Source of the DNA: Amycolatopsis taiwanensis DSM 45107
Lineage (GTDB): Bacteria; Actinomycetota; Actinomycetes; Mycobacteriales; Pseudonocardiaceae
Assembly: GCF_000519205.1 (NCBI RefSeq)
Contig: NZ_JAFB01000031.1
Span: 41,816 to 105,815 of the forward strand
Length of the DNA: 64,000 nt
Direction: 5' to 3'
Part shown: one piece after another, positions 16,755 to 24,059 of the stretch
How the letters are laid out: every line of letters starts with the position of its first letter
Position numbering within the stretch: the stretch's first letter is position 1
Notes under the pieces: generated by a model
Database searches by the model: none
What the model was told of the DNA's origin: nothing
What the model saw: the letters and a program-made list of their open reading frames with translations, nothing else
Translations under genes and position numbers: made by a program

Positions 16755-17903
16755 ATGCGCAGAGACATAGATCCAAGGAAGCATGAGACAAGCCGACACA
16801 TAGAAAGGATGCCTGAGCCCAAGGGGCCTTCTTGGAGGCCCATCTACCCCCATCAGTACGGCGCTTTCGCCCCGTCGCTCTTCACCGGACGCCCTGCCCC
16901 GCGCAGGACATACACGATAACAGAGTTAGATTCGCTTGGAGGAGACGCCGACGCATATTCCATCAGTGAATCCGGGCAGGTTGTCGGCTGGTCCAAACTA
17001 GTTGACAACAAGACCACACATGCCGTGCTGTGGCAAGACGGACAACCAATCGATTTGGGTACGCTGGACAATGATGACTACAGCTACGCCACCGGCATTG
17101 ATAACTTTGGGCGAGTGGCCGGCACTTCGGGATCATATACCCGCATAGTCGACACGTGGGATGCCCAGCGAGCTTTTTCCTGGGACAAGGGAACCATGAC
17201 ACCGGTCAAAATGCTGCCAGGCGATTTGCTTAACTCAGCAGGGCGCAGTAATCCGCAGGGTCAGATTGTTGGGATGTCGTGGCACGGCCGCGGTACGACG
17301 TATCGAGGACAGGCCTTTTTGGAGAGCGGCGGAACCGTTATTGATCTAGGGACTCTGAATGTGGGCGGACGTAGGTCGATAGCAAACGCGGCCAACGATT
17401 CGGGTCAAGTCGTTGGGATGTCAGAAGCCCCCAGTAACCCCAACAACAGCGACGCTTTCCTGTACAGCAATGGAGAAATGATCGACCTCGGTAGCCTAGG
17501 CGGAAACTGGTGTAGCGCGTATGACATTAATAGCAGCGGGCAGATTGTGGGTTTCTCATATACCGCAAGCAACAAGGACGTAGATAGGCGCGCCTTTATC
17601 TACGACGGAGGCGCAATGACTGAGCTTCCCACGTTGTTCGGCTCCCAGACCTTCGCCTTTGGGATTAATGACCTCGGCGAGATCGTGGGCGCAAGTAACA
17701 CTCAGCCAGATCAAATCGGATCGTCGAAGTCGAAAGCGTTCATCTTGTGGGATGGCGCGATGTATGACTTGAATGATCTTATTCCGCCGGGTTCCGGTTG
17801 GGAACTTTGGAAAGCGTCGGATATCAACGACAAGGGACAGATCGTGGGCTCGGGTTACAAGAGTAGCGGTCAATATGGAGCCTTCTTGCTTACTCCGGTG
17901 TAG
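16755..17903 (+). CDS. HAF-repeat protein (seven-fold repeat, probable beta-propeller)
   Basis: About 382 residues from ATG 16755; GTG 16725 and ATG 16743 or 16809 are also possible. After a charged leader come about seven repeats of about 50 residues with the pattern A-INDSGQ-VG-S...AF-W-G-M-DLG-LGG. Examples are AYSISESGQVVGWS, GQPIDLGTL, AYDINSSGQIVGFS and KASDINDKGQIVGSG. This is the HAF (extracellular repeat) family, expected to fold as a propeller. No signal peptide is seen. Codon use is much more AT-rich than the rest of the window, as in the peptide locus downstream, so it was probably acquired with the island. Function unknown; perhaps binding or surface exposure. Confidence 0.75.
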   Translation: MRRDIDPRKHETSRHIERMPEPKGPSWRPIYPHQYGAFAPSLFTGRPAPRRTYTITELDSLGGDADAYSISESGQVVGWSKLVDNKTTHAVLWQDGQPIDLGTLDNDDYSYATGIDNFGRVAGTSGSYTRIVDTWDAQRAFSWDKGTMTPVKMLPGDLLNSAGRSNPQGQIVGMSWHGRGTTYRGQAFLESGGTVIDLGTLNVGGRRSIANAANDSGQVVGMSEAPSNPNNSDAFLYSNGEMIDLGSLGGNWCSAYDINSSGQIVGFSYTASNKDVDRRAFIYDGGAMTELPTLFGSQTFAFGINDLGEIVGASNTQPDQIGSSKSKAFILWDGAMYDLNDLIPPGSGWELWKASDINDKGQIVGSGYKSSGQYGAFLLTPV

Positions 17904-17949
17904 CGCGAAGAGAGTATCGCGAGCCTAGTGTGTCGTAATGAAATGGGTG

Positions 17950-18565
17950 TTACGAGTTGTTGGCGATCATTTTCCTGAAGTCTCGGTGAAGCAGGCGAAC
18001 TTTGGTGATGATGTCGCCGGGTTTGGCAGTCCAGGTAAACGGTTGAGCATCCTGGTTCCAGTTGATGATGTAGTTGTTGATGGTGTCGATGAGTTGCCGC
18101 AGAGACCCGAAGGTTCCCCGGCGGATTGCTTGGCGAGTGATGATGCCGAACCAGATTTCGATTTGGTTGAGCCAAGAGCTTCCAGTGGGGGTGAAATGGA
18201 ACTTCACGTTCGGGTGCTTGGTGAGCCATTTTTCGACATCGGTGCCGTCATGGGTGGAGAGATTGTCGAGTATGACATGAATTTCGCGATCGCCGTGCGG
18301 TTTGACGATCTCGTCCATGAACTTGATGAATTCGGCGGCACGTCGGCGCGGGAAGCAACGTCCTACGACCTCACCGGTGCCGACATTGAGGGAGCCGAAC
18401 AGATTCGTGGTGCCATGCCGCACGTACTCGTGGGTGCGCTGCGCGGTCTTGCCGAAGTCCAGCGGCAACATCGGCTGTGCCCGATCGAGCGCCTGGACCC
18501 CGCTCTTCTCGTCCACCGACAGCACGATCGCCCCTCGGGCGGATCAAGATACAGGCCGACAACAT
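17950..18565 (-). mobile_element. IS630-family transposase, C-terminal two-thirds
   Basis: The minus-strand frame contains the catalytic core of an IS630/Tc1-type DDE transposase. First Asp is in LSVDEKSGVQALDRAQP, second in VILDNLSTHDG, and the Glu in SSWLNQIEIWFG. A frameshift near 18525 separates this from the upstream piece VFDVVGLYLDPPEG. The N-terminal helix-turn-helix domain is missing and no terminal repeats are seen, so the element is dead. It lies in the island between the HAF gene and the peptide locus. Confidence 0.85.
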
Positions 18566-18594
18566 CGAACACCTTCGAGGCCGCCGTTCCCGGA

Positions 18595-18735
18595 ATCACA
18601 CCAACGCGAACAGTGCCTGGCGAAAGCACGACAACGCCCGCGATCCCGGACGAGTGCCCAGCTCACGGCGGTGGGCGGCCAACAGACGCGACAGGAACCA
18701 CACCAGTTCGCGCGGCAGCGTCGAGTATGGCAGGA
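18595..18735 (-). mobile_element. IS5-type transposase N-terminal relic abutting the IS630 relic
   Basis: Reading leftwards: YSTLPRELVWFLSRLLAAHR, then RELGTRPGSRALSCFRQALF, then an in-frame TGA where relatives have Trp. This is the N-terminus of IS5/DDE_Tnp_4-type transposases (LPRELVWFLARLLAARRRELG-like). The piece is fused directly to the IS630 fragment, so two unrelated insertion sequences were joined by deletion. Confidence 0.6.
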
Positions 18736-18993
18736 TAGGTAACCAGGGAGCCCTCACGGGATGAAGCTGATCTTGACAGACTGCTTCCTTTCAGGGGTTT
18801 CGCCCGTCATCCGGCCACGACACACAACTGGGCCTGGTACGAACACGAGACCAGGCTGGAGTTCCTGGGAACCGCTCGGTGGTCACGTCGCCGCCCAAAT
18901 CACCCACGATGGGTGATGTGCGACGTCGTTTGTGGTGATGAAGTTAAATTTTTAATGCCTATCTCGGGCACACCCGTCTTGGAAGGCAAGTTA

Positions 18994-19794
18994 ATGGAGG
19001 TTCTGGGGTTGGTGGGACTTCCGGCGCTTATGGCGATATCCAGTGGCCGGAGGCAGGTCGTAGTTGGATTAATTGACGGACCTGTTTTCCTAGGTCATCA
19101 GAACTTGGCTACGGCGAGTATTCGGGAGATTCCGCGCATGTCGGGCGGATGCACGCGGACGAGTAGTTTGGCGTGTCGTCACGGAACGTTCGTCGCTGGG
19201 ATTTTTGCGGCGACTCGGCGTTCGTCAGCCCCGGCCATCTGTCCTGATTGCAGCCTGCTCGTCCGACCGATTTTCAGCGAGTCTGTCGTTGAGCGTGAGC
19301 AGCTGCCAAGCGCGACACCTCAGCAGTTAGCCCAAGCTCTTTGCGACTGCGTCAGGGCCGGCGCCTGGATAGTGAACCTAAGCTCATCCATGGCAGCGCC
19401 GTCCGCCAGTGCCCAGCACCAATTGTGCGAGGCTTTGGATTTCGCGGCCGGTAAGGGCGTTTTGGTGGTTGCGGCGGCGGGCAATCAAGGAAGTCTCGGC
19501 AGCAGCGCCATTACTCGCCATCCCTGGGTGATCCCAGTAGTGGGGTATGGTACCGATGGGCGGCTGATGCCGCAGTCGAACCTTGGCAGCTCGTCAGGGA
19601 AACGTGGTGTGGGAGCTCCCGGCGAGGGTATTACCAGCATTGCCCCCGACGGTGGGTCGGTGACGTTAAGTGGGACGAGCGTTGCTGCGGCCGTTGTCAC
19701 GGCGTCAGTTGCGTTATTGTGGTCACTATTTCCACATGCTTCGGCGCTCGAGGTGAAAAGTGCCGTCGTCTCTTCTCCGAGACAACGTTGTTGA
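18994..19794 (+). CDS. PatA/PatG-like S8 subtilisin peptidase of the peptide locus
   Basis: 266 residues; ATG 18994 has GGAAGG seven bases upstream, while earlier starts (18955, 18913) lack one. Catalytic residues are Asp28 in VGLIDGPV, His63 in RHGTFVAG, oxyanion Asn164 in AAAGNQGS and Ser229 in LSGTSVAAA. The IDGPV block, RHGTFVAGI and C-P-D-C-S-L-L-V-R-P resemble cyanobactin maturation proteases PatA/PatG, which cut or macrocyclise precursor peptides. No signal peptide, so it is probably cytoplasmic. Eleven cysteines are unusual. The frame stops at TGA 19792, but the next codons read VVAPLLDSWNAYQML, resembling the family C-terminus, so the stop may be premature. First gene of a likely operon with 19868, 20118 and the two peptides. 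Confidence 0.85.
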   Translation: MEVLGLVGLPALMAISSGRRQVVVGLIDGPVFLGHQNLATASIREIPRMSGGCTRTSSLACRHGTFVAGIFAATRRSSAPAICPDCSLLVRPIFSESVVEREQLPSATPQQLAQALCDCVRAGAWIVNLSSSMAAPSASAQHQLCEALDFAAGKGVLVVAAAGNQGSLGSSAITRHPWVIPVVGYGTDGRLMPQSNLGSSSGKRGVGAPGEGITSIAPDGGSVTLSGTSVAAAVVTASVALLWSLFPHASALEVKSAVVSSPRQRC

Positions 19795-19867
19795 AATGTT
19801 GTGGCTCCGTTGCTGGACTCCTGGAATGCGTATCAGATGTTGACAAGGGTGCCGAGAGGAGGACCCG

Positions 19868-20083
19868 TTGACAACACATGAGAAACGAATTGGAAACAAC
19901 TGCACGGGCAGCGAAGAGCGGAAGCCTCCACATCGGGTAAGACTCCCTGGGTTTATCAAAGAGGAAGACATTGGTTTGGGTGATGTCGTCAAGAGAGCGA
20001 CCTCGGTTATCGGGATCCGGCCATGTGCCGGGTGCGCTGAACGCGCTCGTCGATTGAACCGCTGGATCACTTTCTCGAAGTAG
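19868..20083 (+). CDS. 71-residue CxxC protein of the peptide locus
   Basis: TTG start at 19868, directly after GAGAGGAGGACCC, an excellent ribosome site. The protein has a polar N-terminus, then RVRLPGFIKEEDIGLGDVVK, RATSVIGIRPCAGCAERARR and the end LNRWITFSK. The Cys53-x-x-Cys56 pair and the LNRW ending match small uncharacterised proteins I recall from other bacteria beside similar peptidases, though I cannot verify this here. The CxxC could bind zinc or an Fe-S cluster, or act in redox chemistry. Note LPGF, echoing the PGF of the peptide leaders. Its start overlaps the read-through tail of the peptidase. Confidence 0.75.
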   Translation: MTTHEKRIGNNCTGSEERKPPHRVRLPGFIKEEDIGLGDVVKRATSVIGIRPCAGCAERARRLNRWITFSK

Positions 20084-20117
20084 TTCCTAAGGCCGCGACG
20101 CGAGATATGGGGTAATA

Positions 20118-21047
20118 ATGGAGCAGGTTGAAATTGCCGAGCAGCAAAACCCGTCCTCCGCGCCGGGTGAAGATTACGCAGGCTCCGCGGCGGCCGGTGA
20201 AGCTGCACCGGCGAGGCCTGCCGATGGAGGGCTGTCCGCTGTTCCCGGCTCCGATACGACAGAACCTCCGACGACGCCTTCCTTCGTGTTTGCGCTGGGT
20301 AAAGTGGAGCCGCGGTTCCCCAGTCCCTCGGTGGAAAAAGAATTCACCCAGGTGGCCGCACGGGAGGAGACTGAGGGACAAACCGACCGACAGATGCTCC
20401 GTTCCGTGCTGGGAGAGCGGAACAACCGCTACCTGGCGCGTCAAATGTGTTGGGTGTTTACAATCGAGGGGCTAGAAACCTATCTGTTAGTCCCTCGTGA
20501 CCCTGCCGACGTCGAGTTATTGATCGAGGCCGTGCGACCTGAACCCCAACCCGCCGATCTCGACGTTGTGATCGGTCAGCGCGGGCCCCTTGCCCCAGCG
20601 GAAGCGTGTGGAGGACTGATAGTCCCCGTTGTCGCATTCGACAATCTATACTCCTTCGAGCGCGACGAACTAATCACTGCAATCCCCCGACCGGAGGAGG
20701 AAGACGAGGAGTACTTTCGGGCCACGGCTGCCGAGTTGCTGGACAGGATTCTACGTATCGCGGATAATGCCGGAAATACCGATGAGCACCGAGCACTCAA
20801 TTTTTTGGCGGTGCGCTACCCTGCTATCTATGTCAGAACCGCCGAGGCCCATCGCGCTGGCGCCTCGCTCACTGAAGTCCAGGTTCGGCCTTCACCACTC
20901 AGTCGCACCCGACGGATCGTCGACACTATTTTCTCGTACACCGACCGGCGTACCGACGTAACCGAGAAATACTTCGCGCGAGTTGACGTGACCGAGGAGT
21001 TCCCATTTCTTGTCACCAAGCTCTCACCATACTACGACCGCCCCTGA
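20118..21047 (+). CDS. Stand-alone protein resembling the PatG C-terminal domain
   Basis: 309 residues. Residues 1-55 are acidic, Ala/Pro-rich and probably disordered. From about 56 (FVFALGKVEPRFPS) follow NRYLARQMCWVFTIEGLETY, LLVPRDPADVELL, VIGQRGPLAPAEACGGL, DEHRALNFLAVRYPAIY, SPLSRTRRIVDTIFSYTDR and EKYFARVDVTEEFPFLV. These parallel the C-terminal domain of PatG/PatA proteins (YALG, W-L-I-G-Y-L, RALNY, SP-R-D-W-D-F-F, RF-VDVSD-PV). In cyanobactin enzymes that domain is fused to the protease; here it is separate. Its role is unproven, perhaps substrate recognition. Thirty-five bases separate it from the CxxC gene. Confidence 0.75.
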   Translation: MEQVEIAEQQNPSSAPGEDYAGSAAAGEAAPARPADGGLSAVPGSDTTEPPTTPSFVFALGKVEPRFPSPSVEKEFTQVAAREETEGQTDRQMLRSVLGERNNRYLARQMCWVFTIEGLETYLLVPRDPADVELLIEAVRPEPQPADLDVVIGQRGPLAPAEACGGLIVPVVAFDNLYSFERDELITAIPRPEEEDEEYFRATAAELLDRILRIADNAGNTDEHRALNFLAVRYPAIYVRTAEAHRAGASLTEVQVRPSPLSRTRRIVDTIFSYTDRRTDVTEKYFARVDVTEEFPFLVTKLSPYYDRP

Positions 21048-21188
21048 CCGCGAACGGAGGTACTACGAGAATGAACTATTCACGTGAAAGCGCGAGGAGG
21101 CAGGGAAGGAATTCACTCACGGCAAACAAAACCTACATGAATATCGTACAGAACAGTTCCACAAGGAGAACGAATTTTAGGAGAAAAA

Positions 21189-21425
21189 ATGTTGCCAGGC
21201 TTCACGGCACAAAGCAACATAGCGCGGGCCACCGCTAGATATATTGCCAGGAGATCGAGCTGGCCCATTAATGTTCGCAGAATCATGCCGCAACAGTCTT
21301 GGAGCAACTGTAGCCCTGATGGACGGCTTTGCTACACTTGCTTCTACACAGCCAGTGGTGACTGTATGTGCAACTGGTTCTACGATGGGGTCTGGTATGG
21401 CACAACCGATTGCGGGAGCGGCTAG
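21189..21425 (+). CDS. Putative Cys-rich RiPP-like precursor peptide 1 (PGFTA leader)
   Basis: 78 residues; ATG 21189 has AGGAGA five bases upstream. Leader: MLPGFTAQ followed by a basic stretch to about residue 31. Boundary: IMPQQSW (32-38). Core: residues 41-78 with six cysteines (41, 48, 51, 59, 61, 75), five Tyr and several Trp, ending TTDCGSG. PGFTA at 3-7 and the P-Q-x-W-x-x-C junction are shared with peptide 2, while the core differs. This is the layout of a precursor with conserved leader and variable core. It lies 141 bp after the PatG-C-like gene on the same strand. Not a lanthipeptide from context, since no LanM/LanB is seen. Confidence 0.75.
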   Translation: MLPGFTAQSNIARATARYIARRSSWPINVRRIMPQQSWSNCSPDGRLCYTCFYTASGDCMCNWFYDGVWYGTTDCGSG

Positions 21426-21529
21426 ATCTTTACCCTTCACTAACAGAATAACTTCACTATCGCGCTATTTAAGGTTGCATGAATGGATCAGCGAAGAAGC
21501 GCCGAAGTTAGTTTAAGGAGTTGTTGGAG

Positions 21530-21778
21530 ATGGGAGTGCCTGGTTTTACAGCTGACGTTACCGAACGGTCACAGCAGCGTTACTGGATGACTTCCGAATA
21601 TGCATCAGCGCCACGCGAGGCGGACGTCATAGTGCCGCAAGCTTGGTGGGAATGCTGCAGCAGGCCGTATGCGTCGAGCATGTGTCAGTATTGGCTCTCG
21701 CTGTGCTGCCTGGGGTACGCGCCCTGCGACCCGGCGATAGACATCTGCGGCTGCTATTGCTGTCCCTACACCTGGTAA
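21530..21778 (+). CDS. Putative Cys-rich RiPP-like precursor peptide 2 (PGFTA leader)
   Basis: 82 residues; ATG 21530 has AAGGAG nine bases upstream. Leader MGVPGFTADVTERSQQRYW leads into a Ser/Glu/Ala stretch. The junction is VIVPQAWWECC. The core (42-82) has ten cysteines (42, 43, 52, 59, 60, 66, 73, 75, 77, 78), three CC or CxC clusters, and the aromatic end CCPYTW. It is paralogous to peptide 1 in leader and junction but not in core. Ten cysteines in 41 residues would suit metal binding, disulfides or thiol-based modification. It ends the gene set; an integrase relic starts within about 15 bp. Confidence 0.78.
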   Translation: MGVPGFTADVTERSQQRYWMTSEYASAPREADVIVPQAWWECCSRPYASSMCQYWLSLCCLGYAPCDPAIDICGCYCCPYTW

Positions 21779-21789
21779 TCGACGTCGTA

Positions 21790-22140
21790 TCTACGTCTAG
21801 TCCCGCCCCCGACCAGTTTGGTCTGTCGCGTTGGGGCGCAGCCAGTGGGTAGAGGTGGTTTGCGTGGCGCTCCAGGGCAGCAGTTGGCCGAGGCGTTTCT
21901 ACAGGTGGTCGTAGCGGCGAGTGGATAAGGCACGGCCGTCGCGGTAACGCAGGAGTTGGTCGTGGGCAGGATCGGGCCGCGGCTGGCGGCGTGGTCGGCC
22001 AGGCTCTGTGCCAGGCGTGGCTGATGGGTTGCCAGCGGGTTCCCGTACCTGGACCAGGTACTGCTCGGTATCGAGGTCGGCCAGGCGTAGGGCGAGCGCG
22101 GCGGTAGGGCGTTTCGGTGTGCAGCTCCAGCAGCACCGCG
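21790..22140 (-). pseudogene. Tyrosine recombinase relic next to the peptide locus
   Basis: Blocks from an actinobacterial phage-type integrase appear in several minus-strand frames: LLELHTET, ALALRLADLDTEQYLVQVRE, QLLRYRDGRALSTRRYDHL and STHWLR. Several frameshifts and stops interrupt them. The terminal HxxR/Tyr region is not recognisable. The relic begins about 12 bp after the second peptide gene and overlaps the 3' extension of the AraC gene, so it probably marks where the island was inserted. Confidence 0.65.
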
Positions 22141-23119
22141 TCGAGCTGCCGCGGGCCGGGACGGATGGCTCGGCCGCCGAGGAGACAGCGATGCGCCGGT
22201 ACTCGCTTGGGTTGACGCCTCGGATCCGTTTGAACGCCGCGCTGAACCCGAACGGGTCGGCGTACCCCACGGTGCGGGCGATGTCCGCGAGGGTTGCGGT
22301 TTCCTGCTCGGCCAGGAGGTCCGCCGCGAGCGTCATGCGCCAGCGGGTGAGGTAGGTCAGCGGCGGTTCACCGACCAGATCGGCGAACCGCTTGGCCAGC
22401 GTCGAACGCGACACCCCGGTGTGCGCGGCCAGCGCGGCGACCGTCCACGGTGCCGCCGGTTCGGCGTGCAGCAGGCGCAGCGCGTCACCGACCACCGGGT
22501 CCCGCTGGGCAGCCCACCAGGCCGGCGGCTCGCCGCCGGGCCGGTCGAACCACTCGCGCAGCGTGCAGACCAGCATCCAGTCCAGTAGCCGGTCGAGCAC
22601 CACCTGCTGGCCCGGCGTGTCGACGGAGACCTCGGCGGCGAGATGGTCCAGCACGGCGTCGGCCGCGCCCCCGGCGTCCACGCGCAGCACGACGGGCAGC
22701 GCCTCGTGCAGCCGGCGGCTGATCTCGCCACGTACGGGATACGCGCCGACGATCAAGGTCGTCGCCCCGGATCCGGCGCTGCCGTCCTCGTCGCGGTCGT
22801 GCCAGCCGCGCCGGTGCCGGGTCCCGCCCTCCTCGGGCGTCGCACAATGCTCGCCGCACGCGACCGGTTCGGCCCCGGTGCCGACTTCGTCGACGAAGGT
22901 GAACGTGGCGGGACCACGCACGATGATCGTCTCGCGGGCACGAAGCGGCTCGGGCGGATGGTGTTCCGGCACGATCCAGCCCGCCCCGGTGAGGACCGTG
23001 CACAGAGTCAGCGGCGCGCCGTCCACGAAGTGCAACGCCCAGGGCGGGGACAGGGTCGAACTGCCGAACAACGAGCCGTGGGCTCGCACCCCGCGGATCA
23101 GGTCACTGAACACGTCCAC
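21899..23119 (-). CDS. AraC-family transcriptional regulator (cupin N-terminus), with foreign C-terminal tail
   Basis: 406 codons from GTG 23119 (VDVFSDLIRGVRAHGSLFG), the usual opening of AraC regulators with a cupin_6-type sensing domain (about 1-180). The two helix-turn-helix motifs are WTVAALAAHTGVSRSTLAKRF and ADIARTVGYADPFGFSAAFK, followed by RIRGVNPSEYRR. The natural end should lie near 22150. Instead the frame continues about 80 residues through the integrase relic to 21899, so the stop was lost. The DNA-binding domain is complete and the protein may still work. It is divergent from the PNPOx-type gene at 23202 (82 bp), the likely target. Confidence 0.82.
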   Translation of the reverse strand: MDVFSDLIRGVRAHGSLFGSSTLSPPWALHFVDGAPLTLCTVLTGAGWIVPEHHPPEPLRARETIIVRGPATFTFVDEVGTGAEPVACGEHCATPEEGGTRHRRGWHDRDEDGSAGSGATTLIVGAYPVRGEISRRLHEALPVVLRVDAGGAADAVLDHLAAEVSVDTPGQQVVLDRLLDWMLVCTLREWFDRPGGEPPAWWAAQRDPVVGDALRLLHAEPAAPWTVAALAAHTGVSRSTLAKRFADLVGEPPLTYLTRWRMTLAADLLAEQETATLADIARTVGYADPFGFSAAFKRIRGVNPSEYRRIAVSSAAEPSVPARGSSTRCCWSCTPKRPTAALALRLADLDTEQYLVQVREPAGNPSATPGTEPGRPRRQPRPDPAHDQLLRYRDGRALSTRRYDHL

Positions 23120-23201
23120 CTCACCGAGGTTAGACGAATACACAGGCGATCCGGCTTCTTGCCTATGGGCTCGTCCGAGCCGGTCGTGTTGAATCGACCT
23201 C

Positions 23202-23630
23202 ATGAGCACCGACACCAGTTCGCTGACCACCGAGGACCTCGAGTTCCTCCGGCGTCCCCTGCACGGGTTCTTGTCCGTGGCCGGGGCGCCGCTCCCGCCC
23301 CAGCCTCGGCCGGTGTGGTTCGAGGTCACCGCCGAGGGCACGATCCACCTGTTCACCGAGCCGGACTCGCTCAAGGTGCGGCGCCTGCGCCGTGACCCTC
23401 GCGCCTCGATCGTCGTCGCCGCCCCGGTGGGCGAACACGAGCGCTGGCTGTCGGTCGCCGGCCGCACCACGGTGGAACCCGACGGAGCACACGACCTGGC
23501 CGCTCGCCTTGGTGCCCGTTACTGGGACCTCGACGATCCGGTCCGCGCCGCCGATCTGGCCGGGATCATGGCGGCCGACATGGTCCGGGTTGTCATCCAC
23601 CCGGAGGCCGTAAGCCGCTACCAGTATTGA
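23202..23630 (+). CDS. Pyridoxamine 5'-phosphate oxidase-fold flavoprotein
   Basis: 142 residues of the split-barrel FMN/F420-binding family. LRRPLHGFLSVAG, PRPVWFEVTAEGTIHLFTEP and KVRRLRRDPRASIVV are the strands and phosphate-contacting basic segment typical of TIGR03618-like PPOX proteins. Such actinobacterial enzymes use F420 or FMN, and some act on small aromatics or haem-breakdown products; the substrate is unknown. ATG 23202. Divergent from the AraC regulator. Confidence 0.82.
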   Translation: MSTDTSSLTTEDLEFLRRPLHGFLSVAGAPLPPQPRPVWFEVTAEGTIHLFTEPDSLKVRRLRRDPRASIVVAAPVGEHERWLSVAGRTTVEPDGAHDLAARLGARYWDLDDPVRAADLAGIMAADMVRVVIHPEAVSRYQY

Positions 23631-24059
23631 CCTCCGCGACATATTCACGTCTGTCGCCATCCTCGAAGAGTGCGCGGGAATTCGACTTGCAGACCGCGCT
23701 GTGCTCACGATCTGTTCCCGGACGGTGGCCAGCTCGTCGTTGGTCAGCACATCGATCGTGAATCCGCCACGCGGGTGCGCTTTGAGCCCGTAACGTTGAT
23801 CGACATGCGTGCGGACAACCCCGACATCACCGACCCGACCGACGTGGCCAGGCTGGCCTTCGGCGCCGAAGACGGTGTGATCCTGGGGGCGCGCCAGCCC
23901 TGTTCGTCGACGCTCCCGGTCCGGCCCTGCGGCCAGTAGCCGGAGTGCTCATGTTCACGCACCTTGAAGCTGGACCTGTGGGAACTCAAGCAACTTCTGG
24001 TTTCTACCGCACGAATCGCATCGGGCTGGTCGTGAACCCGGTCTCGTGACGTGGGGCAT
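23631..24059. other. No supported gene
   Basis: Frames are open on both strands, for example plus strand NPDITDPTDVARLAFGAEDG and minus strand HPRGGFTIDVLTNDELATVR. Neither has a start with a ribosome site or a recognisable family, and they overlap each other. The stretch is probably debris between the PNPOx gene and the integrase relic. Confidence 0.35.

Noticed and set aside
21071..21235. Short ORF from ATG 21071 with GGAGG upstream
   Set aside because: Its translation is basic and unstructured and runs into the peptide 1 gene out of frame; no leader motif. Possibly a mere mRNA leader.
21244..21516. 90-codon ORF overlapping peptide 1 in another frame
   Set aside because: No ribosome site and no similarity to peptide 2, whereas the 21189 frame shares the PGFTA leader and junction.
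21189..21778. Lanthipeptide or lasso interpretation of the Cys-rich peptides
   Set aside because: No LanM, LanB/C, YcaO, asparagine-synthetase-like or radical SAM gene occurs in the neighbourhood.
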